A stretch of DNA of 64,000 bases from Escarpia spicata (taxonomy: Eukaryota; Annelida; Polychaeta; Sabellida; Siboglinidae), in NCBI GenBank assembly GCA_963995525.1, contig OZ023206.1, forward strand, positions 62,308,994-62,372,993, in the 5' to 3' direction. Position numbers and translations under genes: made by a program. How positions within the stretch are numbered: the stretch's first letter is position 1; each line of letters begins with the position of its first letter. A model generated the notes under the pieces. It worked only from the letters and a program-made list of their open reading frames with translations. It made no database searches and was not told the DNA's origin. This document shows, one piece after another, positions 1 through 12,759 of the stretch.

Positions 1-2346
1 TTTGCCTAGGCTTTAAGTTTAATTGGTAATGGCCAGGCTGCCAAACATATTAGGCCTTCGTAAGAATTATTTATGGTTCACAATTTAATGTTTGGGTGGT
101 AACTGAAATGGTCTACACAAAGCGTGCTTAGGCATAGCGTTAGAATTACGTGTAGTTTGTTGTAGGACTACTGTAATAAATGTCTTGCCCTTGTAGTTAT
201 ACTTACACGAAATAAATTCGGGTACTTTAATTTGCTTTTAGTTTTGGTAAGTTTTGCAGTTACCTTAGCCTTAGGCCCGCACCTCGAAAAAACCCAAGAC
301 AACGGTCACCGACAGTCACCAAACTTCACACCATAATATATCTACAAGACCTATTCTACACATGCACATTGATCACGTGATCCAAAAAAATATTTACCGT
401 TTTTTATCGATCAAAATGTACAAGAATTCACTCGTTTTTACATGTATTTATTAATTCCATCGGAAACTCCGGTAGGTGGCGCCACTTTATGGATTCCTTC
501 AGACGTGGGGATAGACCACAATTCATATTTCATTTTATTGACTTTTTGACAATAATTATTATTGTCATAGTCAATAAAATACACAATATTTCATTAAATT
601 AATCAATTAAATAAGGTTACGTTAAACTTAATGTTGACAGCAGCTGAGGGTAATTATTAAGTTTATTAGATTGAGTAAATATTGCTGCATTTTAATATTG
701 TCTACCAGAGGTAATTGATCATAATATGATGCAGTCACTATATATTATTTTGTCTTTACTAACAATTTGTTGCAACATTTAATGATACATATTGTTTTAT
801 ATGGTGTATTGTGCTATCCATGATGTATGCATTAAAGATAATAAATAAGACTTCGATTAGCTACGTCGAGTTACTAGATGCAAGAAAAACACCATCAACA
901 TGTGGGTATTTGGATTAGCCACCGCCATGCGAATGAGTCGTGACCGATAAAATTATCAAAAGGAAACGTGGACCAGCTGCTGTTTGTGTTACAGATTTAA
1001 CAAAGAAAAGAATGAAAATATATGGAATAAACGGAGAATGAATATAACGACAGATTATGACAGACGGATTGATTTAAAAAAACAGATCTCCACGCTCAAA
1101 GCCGCAGATGACATATTTAATGATTGGCATTGTTTTTGTTGGAATATAAAGACACACACAATCTCACCTATGGTACTATCATGTTCTTTTTTCTCTTGGT
1201 ACATCTGGCTATAAATTTCTAAGTTTAGTTTTACTGAAACGTTTAGATAACAGAAACTTATTGAAGCCGAGAAACATTCAACAATGAAAGCATTTTGTTT
1301 GCTCCTTAAATCCAGCTGCTATTTCCATAAGCAGTATAAATACAACATTACACATCGCATGAAATAATGTACAATATTAAAATAGCATAGGTGATAATGT
1401 ACATAAGTTTTAATTTTAGTTTAAAATGTAGATCTACAAAGAGCATAATAACATTATTTTCGACAAAATATTAAAATATTGCATCAGTGTAACAACATGT
1501 TTTATTTTGGTACTGGGAGTGCAATAATTATTTCTGCTCATCATTTAGAGTAAAAGATATTGAATTTGTTTCTGTATAACTCCCATTTCGATGACAAATA
1601 AAATGGCGTTTGCATGATTGAAATAAAATTATAAAATTACAAAACTTTAAAAGTAACGCATATTTTAAAACAGTGTTTTCAGTCATCATTGGTGTATTAA
1701 CTCAAGGAGATCTCTAAAATATTTGGAATGTTGTGGAACACTTATATTATGAATTTTCTAAATTATTGTAAAAGCACCTTTTCATACACTGCTCCCAGTA
1801 TAGTTCATTTAAAAAACAAACTTGTTTCAGCAAATGTTGAAGAATATGCTATAGAACACAATCCAAGCATGATGAGCATAAAAAAGCATACATTTTATTA
1901 TGTACACTGTAGTCCTATTTTGCAGCATAAAGATGGATGCACAAGTCGATCGATTGCACAAATCCATTTCAACCATGTAACGATGTACATATTCCCAGCA
2001 GAAGCCACACGGAACTAATGTGGCAGAACAAAGTCAGGCATGTTCTTCACTACTGTGTCAGTTAACACATTGTCCAATTAATAGCACTGCTATGCATTTT
2101 GATACACAAAGCTATCCGATGCATACATCCATTTGAAACACGAATTGATGTACAACTTCTCAGTAGATGTCGCACTGAACAGAATGTGGCAGAACAAAGT
2201 CAAGCACCATCGTATGTCAGGTAACCAATTGTCCAATTAATGGCACTGTTGAGTAGAGCTCTTCAATTTCCTCTTTCCATCAGCTCGGTTTGTTTGCTAG
2301 CTACACGGCATGACATTCTTCGTATAAATAATAATATTATAATATT

Positions 2347-4691
2347 CAGGGGTAGAACTACCCACTAGTCCGCTAGTCCGTACACTAGTAAAGATTACGG
2401 CGGACTAGTAAACCCGGCCTACCAACTAGTCCGGCTGTCTAGTAAAAATCAGCGTGTTGCGTGGCGCCACCAACCGTACAATTGACAAAGTAAATCTTCA
2501 CCTAATGTGAATCGACAGTGAAATGGTACTTTTGATTGGTTGTTGTGTGACATAGAAATCTGAAACGACCGTTTTGTTTGGCTTAGCGTATCATGTAGAG
2601 GGGTACCGGCTAATGAGCGCAATTGGCGTCCATTTTCGCGTCTATTTTCTAATCTATTTTCAAATGCGCGGATTTCGAATACGGTTCACATCTTCAGTTC
2701 TACATCAATTATTTTGTTAATTCATTACCAATTATTTTGTTACGTTTACGCACGATGCATCGTTATTTAACTGGGGTTGCAAAACCAGAAATTAAACGCA
2801 AGGTGGAAAAGCGAGAACGGGACACGCTGTACGACCAGCAGAAACGACAGCGTGGCTATTTGAAGGTTTGGGAACGAGACCACACTTGGCTGTCCTACGA
2901 TGACGACAACGATTTGATGTTTTGCAAAGTGTGCAGGACACACAACGTAACTGGTGTCCGTGACAAGAATGCGTTCTTGACTGGCACGGACAACTTTCGT
3001 CCAGACTCGCTACGCGCTCACAGTACAAGCGAGGCGCACACACGAGCAGTCTTCCGGCAAACTGCGTTCGAAGCCCGTCCCGGCACTGCACCTGCCCACC
3101 GAGCCATCCAAGCGCTGAACACGGCCACCATGGACCGTCTGACGCATTTGTTTAGGTAATTATGTTACCCATGTGATATAATGTTATAAAATGTAAAAAA
3201 ATATTGTGTTTGATTGTACTTTGTTAGGGTTAGCACTATATGGTTTAAATTATTATCCCTCATTTCTCTGTTATCTCTCATTTCAAGCGTGCCGTGCAGT
3301 AAACAATGCCATGGGAAATAATTAATTTGCATTTGATGTAGATCTGTGTTATAACTTGCCTGGATCTTCGGGTTCAAAAGTAATACTATTTAGTGTTGTA
3401 TTTCCCGCCTTTATGCATCATATTTTTGGTTTTGAGAGCGTGGCTTGTCTTGTGATTTTTGTGCTTTTATTAAAATTTAAACCTGTCCATCTTCAAATCT
3501 TCGTCAAGTTTTGTTTTGAAAGCGAGGATGTTTTTAGTATTCACTGTTTGCTGAGGAAGGTTGTTATGTTGTGACTATACTCAGTATTTACTTAATACTA
3601 TTTAATATTTCCTGCATTGGATGTTTCAGGACTTGTCACGCGATAGCAAAGCACCGGCGTCCGTTCACAGATAATGTGTGGCAGTGTACCCTGGACGCAC
3701 AGAAGGGCCTTGATGTGGGAAACACTTATCGGAATGACAAGGCATGCAAGCAGTTCGTGCGTGCCATCGCTGAGGTTGAGCGCCGTCACCTCGCACAGCA
3801 CCTGGAGAGTGCTCACTTTCTCGCCCTCATCAGTGACGGTACGACAGATGCGTCCATCACGGAAGCGGAGATAGTGTACGTGAGGTATGCAGTGAATGGT
3901 GTCGTCTCTACTGCCTTCGCTGGTATTGAGAACGTCGGCAAGGCAGATGCTCCGTCAATCAAGCGGGCAATTGACGGTGTCGTGGAGCGCTACCTCCACA
4001 TCCCGAAAGAGACACTCATGAAGAAGCTTGTCGGATTGGGCAGTGATGGCACCGCTGTTATGACCGGATCAGCCAACGGTGTCGCCACGCTCTTCCAAAA
4101 TGAGCAGCCGTGTCTGCAAGCAATCCACTGCTATGCGCATCGCCTGGAACTTGCATATAAGGATGCATTGTGTCGGTTGCCCATGTACACAAAGTTGAGC
4201 GGTCTCCTCCTGAGCCTCTACTTGTTCTACCATCACTCGCCACTGAACCGTAGCAACTTGAAGGCAGCATTCGACACATTGTCTCTGCCATGTGCCCTTC
4301 CACCACGTGTCGGTGGCACTCGCTGATTGCCACATCTGCTGAAGGCACTGCAGGCCCTTGTGAAGGGATATCCAGCATATGTCCTGCATCTGACGCAGAT
4401 GCAAGTGCCCGGGGGCTCCGGAGATGCCAAGGCAAAGGCCATTGGCTTCTTGGCGAAACTGCAGTGACAGTAGTGCCTCCGACTCTGAGTGACACTGACT
4501 GACTGACAGGCAGTGTTAACGCCAGGCCTGGATGACACTGTGGTTTTTTGTATTTTAAATAAAATTGTTGTGACCTAAATTTGTGCTATGTTTTTTATTT
4601 GCAGGACTAGTAAACCTTTTGGCGGACTAGTAAACTTTTGTCTTTACTAGTCCTGCTGTCTAGTAAAATAAATGCTGAAGTTCTACCCCTG
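2347..4691 (+). mobile_element. hAT transposon, internally deleted, left-arm copy
   Basis: The element begins CAGGGGTAGAACT and ends with the reverse complement of the same 13 bases. It is flanked on both sides by the 8-bp target duplication ATAATATT (2339-2346 and 4692-4699), the hAT signature. Sub-terminal DNA is rich in ACTAGTCC and GGACTAGT motifs at both ends, plausible transposase binding sites. It carries a two-exon transposase-derived gene without the C-terminal half, so it is probably non-autonomous. Confidence 0.93.
2755..4467 (+). pseudogene. hAT transposase-like protein (zf-TTF + DUF4371-like), truncated
   Basis: Exon 1 is 2755-3155, the intron 3156-3629 (GTAATT...TTTCAG), and exon 2 starts at 3630; the splice keeps the frame. 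Exon 1 encodes a TTF/BED-like zinc finger (CKVC near residue 60, then two histidines). Exon 2 encodes the start of the RNase H-like hAT fold (LISDGTTDASITE, GLGSDGTAVMTG, AIHCYAHRLELA), as in ZNF862-like proteins. A TGA at 4324-4326 interrupts exon 2; the frame continues for 46 codons to TGA 4465-4467. The rest of the catalytic domain and the hATC dimerisation domain are missing. The 2755 ATG was chosen over an upstream TTG. Family recognised by eye; no alignment was run. Confidence 0.75.
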
Positions 4692-6702
4692 ATAATATTA
4701 ATGACAACATTTATCTAAAATGTTCATTAACATTATTTACAAGCACCCAGTTTTAGTTTTACATGTATTGTATGAACTAATAATGTAAGTATTTTCATAA
4801 ATTAAATGGCATGTAATGTATAACATTTATCTAACAAAATTAGCTCATTTGAAATAGATTACTGTTATTTTCTATTTTTATTGTAATTCATGCACTGTTA
4901 CCACGTATCAGAGCAGTGGCGTTCATTGTGGTCCAGTGATGTGTGTTCAATACCTGCTGGTGTTTGAATGTTGCATCCAAAACAATACTGGTTGTGCACA
5001 TCTACTGATTCCATTAATTGCCTTCAGCATGTGTAAATAGTTTTTTATGTGGTCCCTACCTACCTTTTCTATTCCTTTGGGCCGAAGGTCCAACGGACTA
5101 TTGCCACCACTGTGCGTCCGACGTCTGCCATTAGCTGCCGTATCTCAGAAAGCAACTTTTTCTCTAATTCTGCGTATACATATCTTAGGGCACTGCCACT
5201 ATGCACGAGAAATGTGTATTTGATTAAATCGTTCTAAGGGCTCCCTGGGGCCTCCAAGGGCCCCCAAACTGGTAAATTGTTACATTTTGCCTATTTTTTC
5301 AAAAACTGTTCAGTAACTTTTTCTCTAATTTTGCAAAATATGACCTAGGATTAAAATAAAATAACTTAGGTATAAAACAATATATATAAAGTAAAATAAC
5401 ATAGGCATACTCGAAAAGGTTAAAGCATATTTACCAAAAAATTATAAGGAATATTATTCAGATGTTCTACTATACATGTTGCAGCTATTCCGTCACTCCA
5501 GTTATATCAATATTATGTCGTTACTACTGTTTTTAACTGTCATTACTATTGTTTTTAAGTCAAAATGCAAGCTACGCATATGTACCTTGTTAACAAATAA
5601 AGTTTTATCATAGTTCATCTCTCTCTTCTTCCCATTCTGGGGGAGGGTAGTAGGGGCAAAATGAGAGCAGACGTGTGTGCATTTTCTTAAACAATGTTTT
5701 ACTGTGCTACATGCGAGATTGCAGCTCACCAACTCTCCTGCAAGGTTTCTACAACCACTGGAAATTGACCTAAATAGCAGAGTATCGGGATAAAATCAGA
5801 CAGTATTTGTTAATAACACATTAATTAATATATACAATATTCACGAAATGGTCTACTCGAATACTTTATTTCCAAGTGTATCTTCACTGGCATGCATATT
5901 GTGTAGAGAGCTACTCAACATGTCAACACTTTACTTCCATCATAACTCTTAATGATATATAACTATGATTCACCAAAAACATTTAATTAATAATTACAAA
6001 CTCACAATATAGTCCAAAGGACTTCAAGGCCTCTTAGCCCATTTTTATCTGATGTGATATGTAAATTTTTATGTGATTCAATAAACAACACACTAACAAA
6101 TCAAGCATATACAGTTTTTGAAGATTTAAGTTGAACCCTGAAAAGATTGTATCAAGGATTTGTTATTCCTTATTCAATATCACTCCTATCAGGACAGTCA
6201 AAATGTATATCTTGCATAACAAATGCCTACATACTAATATAAACATGCGCCTATGTTGCAAGTTTTTGCACATACATTAAATACACTTATTTAGTAAACA
6301 CACATATTGCGTTCACTATGATCGTGACATTGATGATGATCCAAAATTGTTTCTCGTCTCCTTCAGGTTAGGCAGCTACTGTCAAACAGTTTCCGTTAAC
6401 TCATTATCAATGTAATGCAAATTAAACAATACTTATTGTATTGGACTGTGTTAATAGGAACTGGTTGCCATGCAATCTGTACAACCACAGATTTGCTTAA
6501 ATACACCCAGCTTTGAATGACCATACAAGTACAACCACATATAACCTTTGCATACTAGGGTGAAAAACGAGCGTTCTTGATCAATGGTCGATGTCTACTA
6601 TATTCTGTGTTTGGATAAGCGTTCGACGAAATGATCATTATTTTCAGAATTGATGTGTAATTGTCAATTATGACAATTATGTGACAGGTTTTAATTAATA
6701 GT

Positions 6703-6842
6703 CACGCGAGCGTGTGCGTGCGTGCGTGCGCGCGCGTATGCGTGTGTTTTTTTACGTGTGCATGCGTATGTGTGTGTTTCGTTGCGCGTGCGTGTATGTG
6801 TGCGTGCGTGCGTGCATGCGTGCGTGCATGCGTGCGTGTCAT
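6703..6842. repeat. GT/GC-rich simple repeat
   Basis: A run of GTGC/GTGT units (gcgtgtgcgtgcgtgcg...). Cys/Val/Arg-rich ORFs in it are products of the repeat and not genes. Confidence 0.9.
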
Positions 6843-7090
6843 GCGCCCAGTTGCGAAGCAGTCGGCCGGGCCTTCTCGATCGGGGAGTGAAGTCCATTAT
6901 ATAAAAACTCCGTCATTTTGATGGTCACAGGTTGACAACATACACATGTATGGACAACGATTGTTCCACGCGTACTACAGGCCTTTCTGAAATAACTTAC
7001 TGAAGTAATCAAGAAGTATTAGGCACGTTAATTGTCATATTCTGTCTGCGTGCGGGCCATTCCCGTGCGTGTGTTTCCTAGGGGGAAATG

Positions 7091-7326
7091 CTAAAAGCCC
7101 GATCATTCGGAACCATTTCCCTAGTGCATGCATAGAATAGGCCAAAAGCCCGACTATTCGGGGCTATGCAGTGACACAAGGGAACGACACAGTTATAGTT
7201 TTGCTTGTTGGAAATTACAAAATATGCCAATATCCTACATTTTAGCATTGTTTAGTATATAAAGTATATATATAAGCCATATGATGCATATACTAAAACA
7301 GTAGTCTCGAATGCTCCGGCTTTTAG
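7091..7326. mobile_element. MITE-like unit 1 (CTAAAAGCCCGA termini)
   Basis: The left end reads CTAAAAGCCCGATCATTCGG and the right end, reversed, CTAAAAGCCGGAGCATTCGA. The interior contains GTGACACAAGGGAACGACA, which also occurs in the next unit. The length of about 236 bp matches the unit at 8435-8669. There is no coding capacity. The superfamily is unknown because no target duplication is clear. Confidence 0.6.
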
Positions 7327-7345
7327 CATTTCCCCTTAGCAAAGG

Positions 7346-7521
7346 CTAAAGGAACGAGTTTTCGGGACCAGTGACACAAGGGAACGACAATATGTTATAT
7401 CTACTCTTGTTGGATAATACAAAATACGTTAGTATCCTTCTGTAGAAGTTTTCACTCTATCTAAATATAAGGCCTAATATGGATGTACTAGAAAAGTGTT
7501 CTCGAATGGTCGGGCTTTTAG
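7346..7521. mobile_element. MITE-like unit 2, shorter
   Basis: The left end is degenerate (CTAAAGGAACGAGTTTTCGG) and the right end is CTCGAATGGTCGGGCTTTTAG. It shares GTGACACAAGGGAACGACA and the following ~60 bases with unit 1, so it is a diverged, partly deleted relative placed directly behind it. Confidence 0.55.
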
Positions 7522-7529
7522 CCTCTCTT

Positions 7530-8420
7530 CCTATCATGCATGACATTTTTCTACAGATGTAAAAATATAACCGTCCCAGTTTATTTCCAAGGCATGTTCT
7601 CTGCTAATGAAAATATCTCTAGACCAGCAAGACAAAGAAAGGCACCTCAACACTTTACCAATACAATAAATAATTTCCCACAAAACTATAACTGTGATAT
7701 CCAAATTAAACCAATCATTACAATATACTGCCGCCTTTGTGTCAGACATACTATAACACATCTGCTTCAAGAAAATTTTCTTCCAAAAATTGCCATAAAA
7801 AATTAACACCCATTCATATCAAGACTTCGTAAGTTATTGCAAAACATATATCATAAGTAAATATGACACGGAATTTTACTCCAATAACTGCTACATCTGC
7901 AAACAGAATAAACCAACTGAAGCATAGACATTATACATTTTCCTGTCCAAATTGTAATTGTACTTTTACTATTATTTAGGATTTTTTCCATATTTTATCT
8001 ACTTCTGTGTAATTATTGCATCATACCAATGATAATTTGATCTACATTCTAATCACACTCATACACATGTTAGAAAATTAAAATAAGGCATTTACATTGT
8101 TGACATTATTATGTAGTATTAGTTTTGTTAGATCTATTAGCACTGTTATATGTGCACTGTTATATGTGCACTGTTATATGTGTTGTCTGTAAATGGTAGC
8201 ATTAACTGTGACTACTACAGGTAGCATTTACTATGACTAGTACTACTAGACCACAATCACTATGTATTCATAGAGACATAGGGAGGCCTGTACGATAGCG
8301 ATTTCTCAGGTCTTAGTGCAGGCCTCCCTGGATCATCCAAACTGCAAGATATGTACAAACTGTTTCTTTTACTATGTATGTATGATGATCTAAAAAATAA
8401 ACTTCACTTCACTTCCTAGG
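7530..8420 (+). other. Unclassified insert, possibly a LINE 3' end
   Basis: This lies between MITE-like units. It ends in AATAAACTTCACTTCACTTC, which resembles CR1/L2-type LINE 3' tails. At 8281-8332 it has an imperfect inverted repeat (GGGAGGCCTG...CAGGCCTCCC) that could fold. TATATGTGCACTGT is repeated around 8147-8180. An ORF at 7540-7806 has no recognisable domain. The LINE assignment is a guess from the tail only. Confidence 0.3.
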
Positions 8421-8434
8421 AAAGGCTAAATTTC

Positions 8435-8669
8435 CTAAAAGACCGAGCGTTCGTGAACAGTGACACCTGGCAATGAGCCGCACGACAGAATAACGTACAA
8501 ATGTATAGCGTACTTAATGCAAAATGTCTTAAATTACTGTTTTGTTAGTTTATTATGGATGTGATACATACAAAGTTTCTCGCATGGTGCTGCACAGCGC
8601 CATGCGAGTGCTAAATATAGGTACACATTTTGCGGTTGACGTCATGTTCACGAATGGTCGGGCTTTTAG
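8435..8669. mobile_element. MITE-like unit 3 with 24-bp terminal inverted repeats
   Basis: The left end CTAAAAGACCGAGCGTTCGT (continuing GAAC) and the reversed right end CTAAAAGCCCGACCATTCGT (continuing GAAC) match at 21 of 24 positions. The 235-bp length equals unit 1. This best-preserved unit defines the family. Confidence 0.65.
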
Positions 8670-8839
8670 ACACACCCGCCAGAAGGAGGCGGGGCTTTCA
8701 GTGCAAAGATCAGAATATTAGATGCGCGCGCATACCGGGACTATTTTTCTGTTGTTGTTGACAAAGACGTCGAATGATTTTGGTAGCTAGACGAGTTATT
8801 AAAAGTGATTTTTAAAACTTCCGTATCACTTTAGAGAAA

Positions 8840-8960
8840 ATGGATACGACGAATGAAGACTCTAGTTCGACTTGTCACTCGGAAATTACGGTTGGTACGG
8901 TTGACACACACAAACGGCCTGTGCCATTCGGGTTTCACCCAGTCACCAGTAAATGTACAG
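8840..8960 (+). pseudogene. Possible 5' exon of a P2RX7-like gene
   Basis: An ATG at 8840 opens a Ser/Thr-rich acidic reading frame that ends near CCAGTAAATGTACAG, where the LINE begins on the other strand. P2X7-intracellular-domain-like proteins of invertebrates often start with an acidic, serine-rich stretch followed by a short PF/YxFxP motif; PFGFHPV here resembles it. The link to the exon at 13261-13417 is inferred from order and strand only. Confidence 0.25.
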
Positions 8961-8983
8961 GTTCATTCTATCTTCGTAAAATG

Positions 8984-11715
8984 CTATTCATAGGTTCTTA
9001 GGTCCTCTTCTGGCTTCTTGGCTGTGATGCCTCTTACGCCAGCTCTGATGTTTGTCGTCAGACTATATGGTGCGCATGAGTCTGACGAGTTGTTCCATAA
9101 TAGGGGTGGGGCTGTGCAATCGAGCTTAATTGGGTGGTTTTTCCATAATTTGTCTAATTTTCCCTCAAAGGACTGAACTGATGGAGCCTCTACCACAGAC
9201 TGTGGGAGGCTGTTCCATACATCCGTACATCGGCGTATAAATGAATTTTGTTTAATGTTTAACCGACAACGTCTTTTGAATATTTTAGGTGATGCCCCCG
9301 CGTACATGATTCATTATCCCTCAAAGTTATAAAGTTCGATGTCACAGCTGTATCAGATTTCTCTGTTACAATCTTATACATTTCAATCATGTCTCCTCTT
9401 AGGCGACGATATGACAGAGTTGGTAATTTTAGTCTTTGCAGACGTTCATTATATTTAAGATCTTTAAAACCTGGAATTAATTTGGTTGCTCTACGCTGAA
9501 CATTTTCAAGAGCTGTAATGTGTTTCATTAAGAACGGATCCCATACTTGATTTGCATATTCAATATGTGGACGGACGAGAGATTTAAAAACAGTAAGAAA
9601 ACATTGTTCATCTATGTAATCAAAAGTGCGACGAATTATCCCCATTATTGAATTGGCTTTATTGGTTTTTTTCCGACATATGTGCCTCGAAGTTAAGTGA
9701 TGAGTCAAACGTGACGCCAATATCCTTAATCTTATCCGTACTTGCCAGCGTTATATGATTAGGTCCCAGTGTGTAGCTGTCCTTTCTTATGGTTGATGAT
9801 CCTACTCTCATATGGCTGCATTTGTCTGGGTGGAATTTTAAGAGAGATTTATATGTCCAAAATTCCATAGCTCTGGAGTTTCACTATAAGTCATAGATGT
9901 GGAACTTTGTCAAATGCTTTCATAAAATCACAATATATTACATCAATGCATCCACTGTTATCTAGTATCTCCGTCCATGAGTCCAGTACTTTAAGTAATT
10001 GGAGAACTGTAGACCGCCCTTTGATGAAACCAAATTGTTTGTTACTCAACAGGTCATTATCGTTCAAGTGTTTAGTGATGGTATCTCTGACTATGCCCTC
10101 CATTATTTTCCCTACTATGCTCGTTAGACTGACTGGCCGGTAGTTATGTGCTTGATTTTTGTTTCCTTTCTTATGAATTGCAGATATGTTTGTAATTGTC
10201 CAGTCTTTGGGTAGTATGCCTGTATTCAGCGACGTGTTAAACATTATGAGTAGTGGAGTGCTAATACTCTCTGCCAATTCGTTTAGGACACGATGATGGA
10301 GGCCGTCAGGTCCTGGTGATTTGAATATGTTTAGTTTCCTTAGCTTTAAAGCCCCTATCGATGGAGTGACAGTGCAAGATTCAACTTTGTTATGACATCT
10401 GATTGGCTCTTCCGAAATGTCTTCTTCTGGCTCTCTCTCGTAAATACCGAAGAGAAATGATTTGCCAATACCTGTGCTTTTTCCAGATCTGTCTTTGTCA
10501 GATCATGCTTTTTATTAAGTTCGATATTCCCATTCTTGTGTTAATTTTCGCCTGCGCATATTGCCAGAACTTCTTGGGATTCTGTTTTATTTGATTTATG
10601 ATATATTTTTCATATAGTTTCTGTGCCTTTCTTGTCAGTCTCCTGACTTGATTTCGGAGTCGACAACATTCCTGATAAGTTTGGGCATCTTTGGAGAGAA
10701 GATATTTTTTCCACAACCTGTTTTTTCTTTTGATTTTGGTTCGGATTTTCATGTCCAGTGGAACTGGGTATTTTCTGGCTATCTCTGTAATCATCTTCTT
10801 TGGTATGCATTTTTCTTCTGCATATCTAAGTTTAGAAGTAAAGATATCCCATTGAGTTTGTACATCCTCCTGGTGATTAGAAAATTCATCCTCCCAATCA
10901 ATGTTTAGCATGTCTTTCAATTTGGTGTAATCCCCCTTTTCGTATTTATAGACAGTTTTGTTGATTGGTTCATAGATTGGCATGCAGTTAAGTACCACCT
11001 TAATACTAGAATGGTCACTTCTTCCTAGTGCTGAGGGTATTTAAATTGTTGAGATCTCTGTATCTTCACTAGTGATGACAAGATCAAGGAGTGATGGTTC
11101 AGTTGTACCTCTACCTCTAGTGGGCTCTGTAATATGTTGCACAAAGTAACAGTCTCGAAGATTCTCAATAAATTTAAATTCTTTCTCCTCTGTACTTGCT
11201 GCTGTAGTTGACATTGTTTCCCAATCAATTTTAGGATAGTTAAAATCTCCAAGTAGTAGAACACGTGCACATTTTTTCTCACTTATTTTATTAAGTAGTT
11301 TGTTAAGATTGTCATTGTTCTCGGTGGTACTGTTTGGACTTCTGTAAAAGGAACCTATGAGAAGAGTGTCTTTCCCTTTTAGTGTTAACGTGCAAAATTG
11401 TGCTTCGTTGAACTCAACATCAAACTGGGGCACTTCAAATGGCAACGAATTGTGAAGAAACAAGATCATCCCTCTGCCTGTGTCCTCACTAATGTTTAAA
11501 GTTTCCATAGAATATCCTTCCAGGTTATGTTCTTGTGTGGTAAGTTGTCTTTAATAATATTTAGGTTTTACTTCTGACATTGCTATAACTTGTGGTGGAG
11601 TTGAATGGATTGTTATTCTACATTTTAGTTCAGTTAGTTTTTCTTTTGTTAGCACATCAGCCTTTGTGTACCATACAGTTATTTCTCTGGCACTTGCTGT
11701 GCAAGAGTGTGGTTG
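8984..11715 (-). pseudogene. LINE ORF2: endonuclease and reverse transcriptase, with deletion
   Basis: The endonuclease part (about 11715-11041) contains PQVIAMSEVKPK, GRGMILFLHNSLP, LLLGDFNYPKIDW and SLLDLVITS, as in APE-type LINE endonucleases. The reverse transcriptase part (10277-9891) contains NYRPVSLTSIVGKIME, KQFGFIKGRS and YCDFMKAFDKVPH. The frame breaks near 9880, and the next recognisable piece is KFHPDKCSHMRVG, so the segment expected to hold the catalytic FADD motif is deleted. The C-terminal part (9720-8984) is typical (NVQRRATKLIPGF, WNSLPQSVV). A TAA at 11551-11553 also interrupts the endonuclease. Confidence 0.8.
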
Positions 11716-11779
11716 GTATTTCCGCCCCTCTTTTTTACTTTGATGATCTGTCTTTCTCATGGGCGCCCTCTTACCAGGT

Positions 11780-12744
11780 AGACAACATTTGTTGTCAGCT
11801 CCTGCTGTGTTTTTTTCTCTTGCCTCCTTCTGTAGTAGTCATTCCTTCTCTCTGTCATCTTTGCTCATGTCGTGCTTTATAACCATTCCACTGGTTCTCC
11901 TTTGTTTTTCAGTTTGTATAGGTTTTTCATGACAAAACCTTTTTTGTCCTCTTCTGGGAATGTTACAAGCTCTTGTTCCCACTGTTTCCATTTCCTTTTT
12001 TTACTTCCTAACCTCCTCACTTGTAGGTCTTCAGGTTTATATTTGCCATACGTAGTGTATCCTGACATTTCCCTCATTAGTTTCCTGTCATGAATAGTGT
12101 TGTCTTCTTTCAGAGTGCTGGTCCCCTCTGGCACATTGTATACCACAATGTTCTTCATTCTGGTCATTCGGTCATTTATTTGGGAGCACACAGTGGCGAC
12201 CACTTCATCTTTGTTTATGACTGGGTCTACGTATGTTGCTCCTAGTGATTCATGTGGTGTCTGAGATTGCAGATTGGATACTTTTGAGACTGTCTCCTCA
12301 AGTTCATTGACTCTGGTTTGGAATGCATTTTTTTTTTTCCATTGCAGTCAATTTCTTTCCAAACTTGTCTTGACGCTCGTGCATGATAAGGATGATGTGT
12401 GACATGATTGCCTTTGCCCCTCTTTGGCATGATTTACAGTACCTACTGATTTGTTGGTTTTCATCGCTGGTTAATATGGCATACAAAGCATCAGACACAC
12501 TTTGACAGACTTTGTGATACCATCCCTTACAGATGTCACACTCAATGGCGTCCTCGTTATCTTTAAATTCCAAGCTGCAGTCAGGGCAAACACATTTTTC
12601 TTGACCTTATCAGCCTCCAATTTCTTGTTTGCTTGATGCTGGTTTTTTCTAATTGTGTGTTGATGATGTTGCCTTAGAGCTAGATGAGCTACCTCGTAGA
12701 GATCTTGATGTTTGAGATAACACTGGTGTACCACCAGTTGCCAT
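11780..12744 (-). pseudogene. LINE ORF1 with PHD-type zinc finger, frameshifted
   Basis: It starts at ATG 12744 (MATGGTPVLSQTS). After stops and a frame change comes a Cys/His cluster: CVCPDC, then CDICKGWYHKVC, then CKSC. This is the PHD-like finger found in ORF1 of many CR1-group LINEs. Further on, MKNIVVYNVPE resembles the RRM-like segment of LINE ORF1 proteins, which bind element RNA. Stops and frameshifts split it into at least four pieces (12471-12734, 12304-12573, 11877-12203 and smaller), so no full protein can be made. Confidence 0.65.
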
Positions 12745-12759
12745 ATTTGTTAGATACTT

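Larger units (their letters stand above)
1..6555. repeat. Left arm of a 6.55-kb inverted repeat
   Basis: This stretch is matched in reverse complement by 29143-35697, and paired coordinates add to 35698 without net indel (for example the hAT ends 2347 and 33351). Only scattered single-base differences were noticed. The inner boundary is sharp: both arms share GTATGCAAAGG and then diverge. The window starts inside the arm, so its outer end is unknown. Apart from the hAT element at 2347-4691 the arm is AT-rich. The small ORFs at 984-1214, 1728-2018, 5049-5237 and 5502-5732 look like no protein I know. Confidence 0.95.

Noticed and set aside
6691..6921. Cys/Val- and Thr/His-rich ORFs over the GT-rich repeat
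   Set aside because: Simple-repeat translation on both strands.
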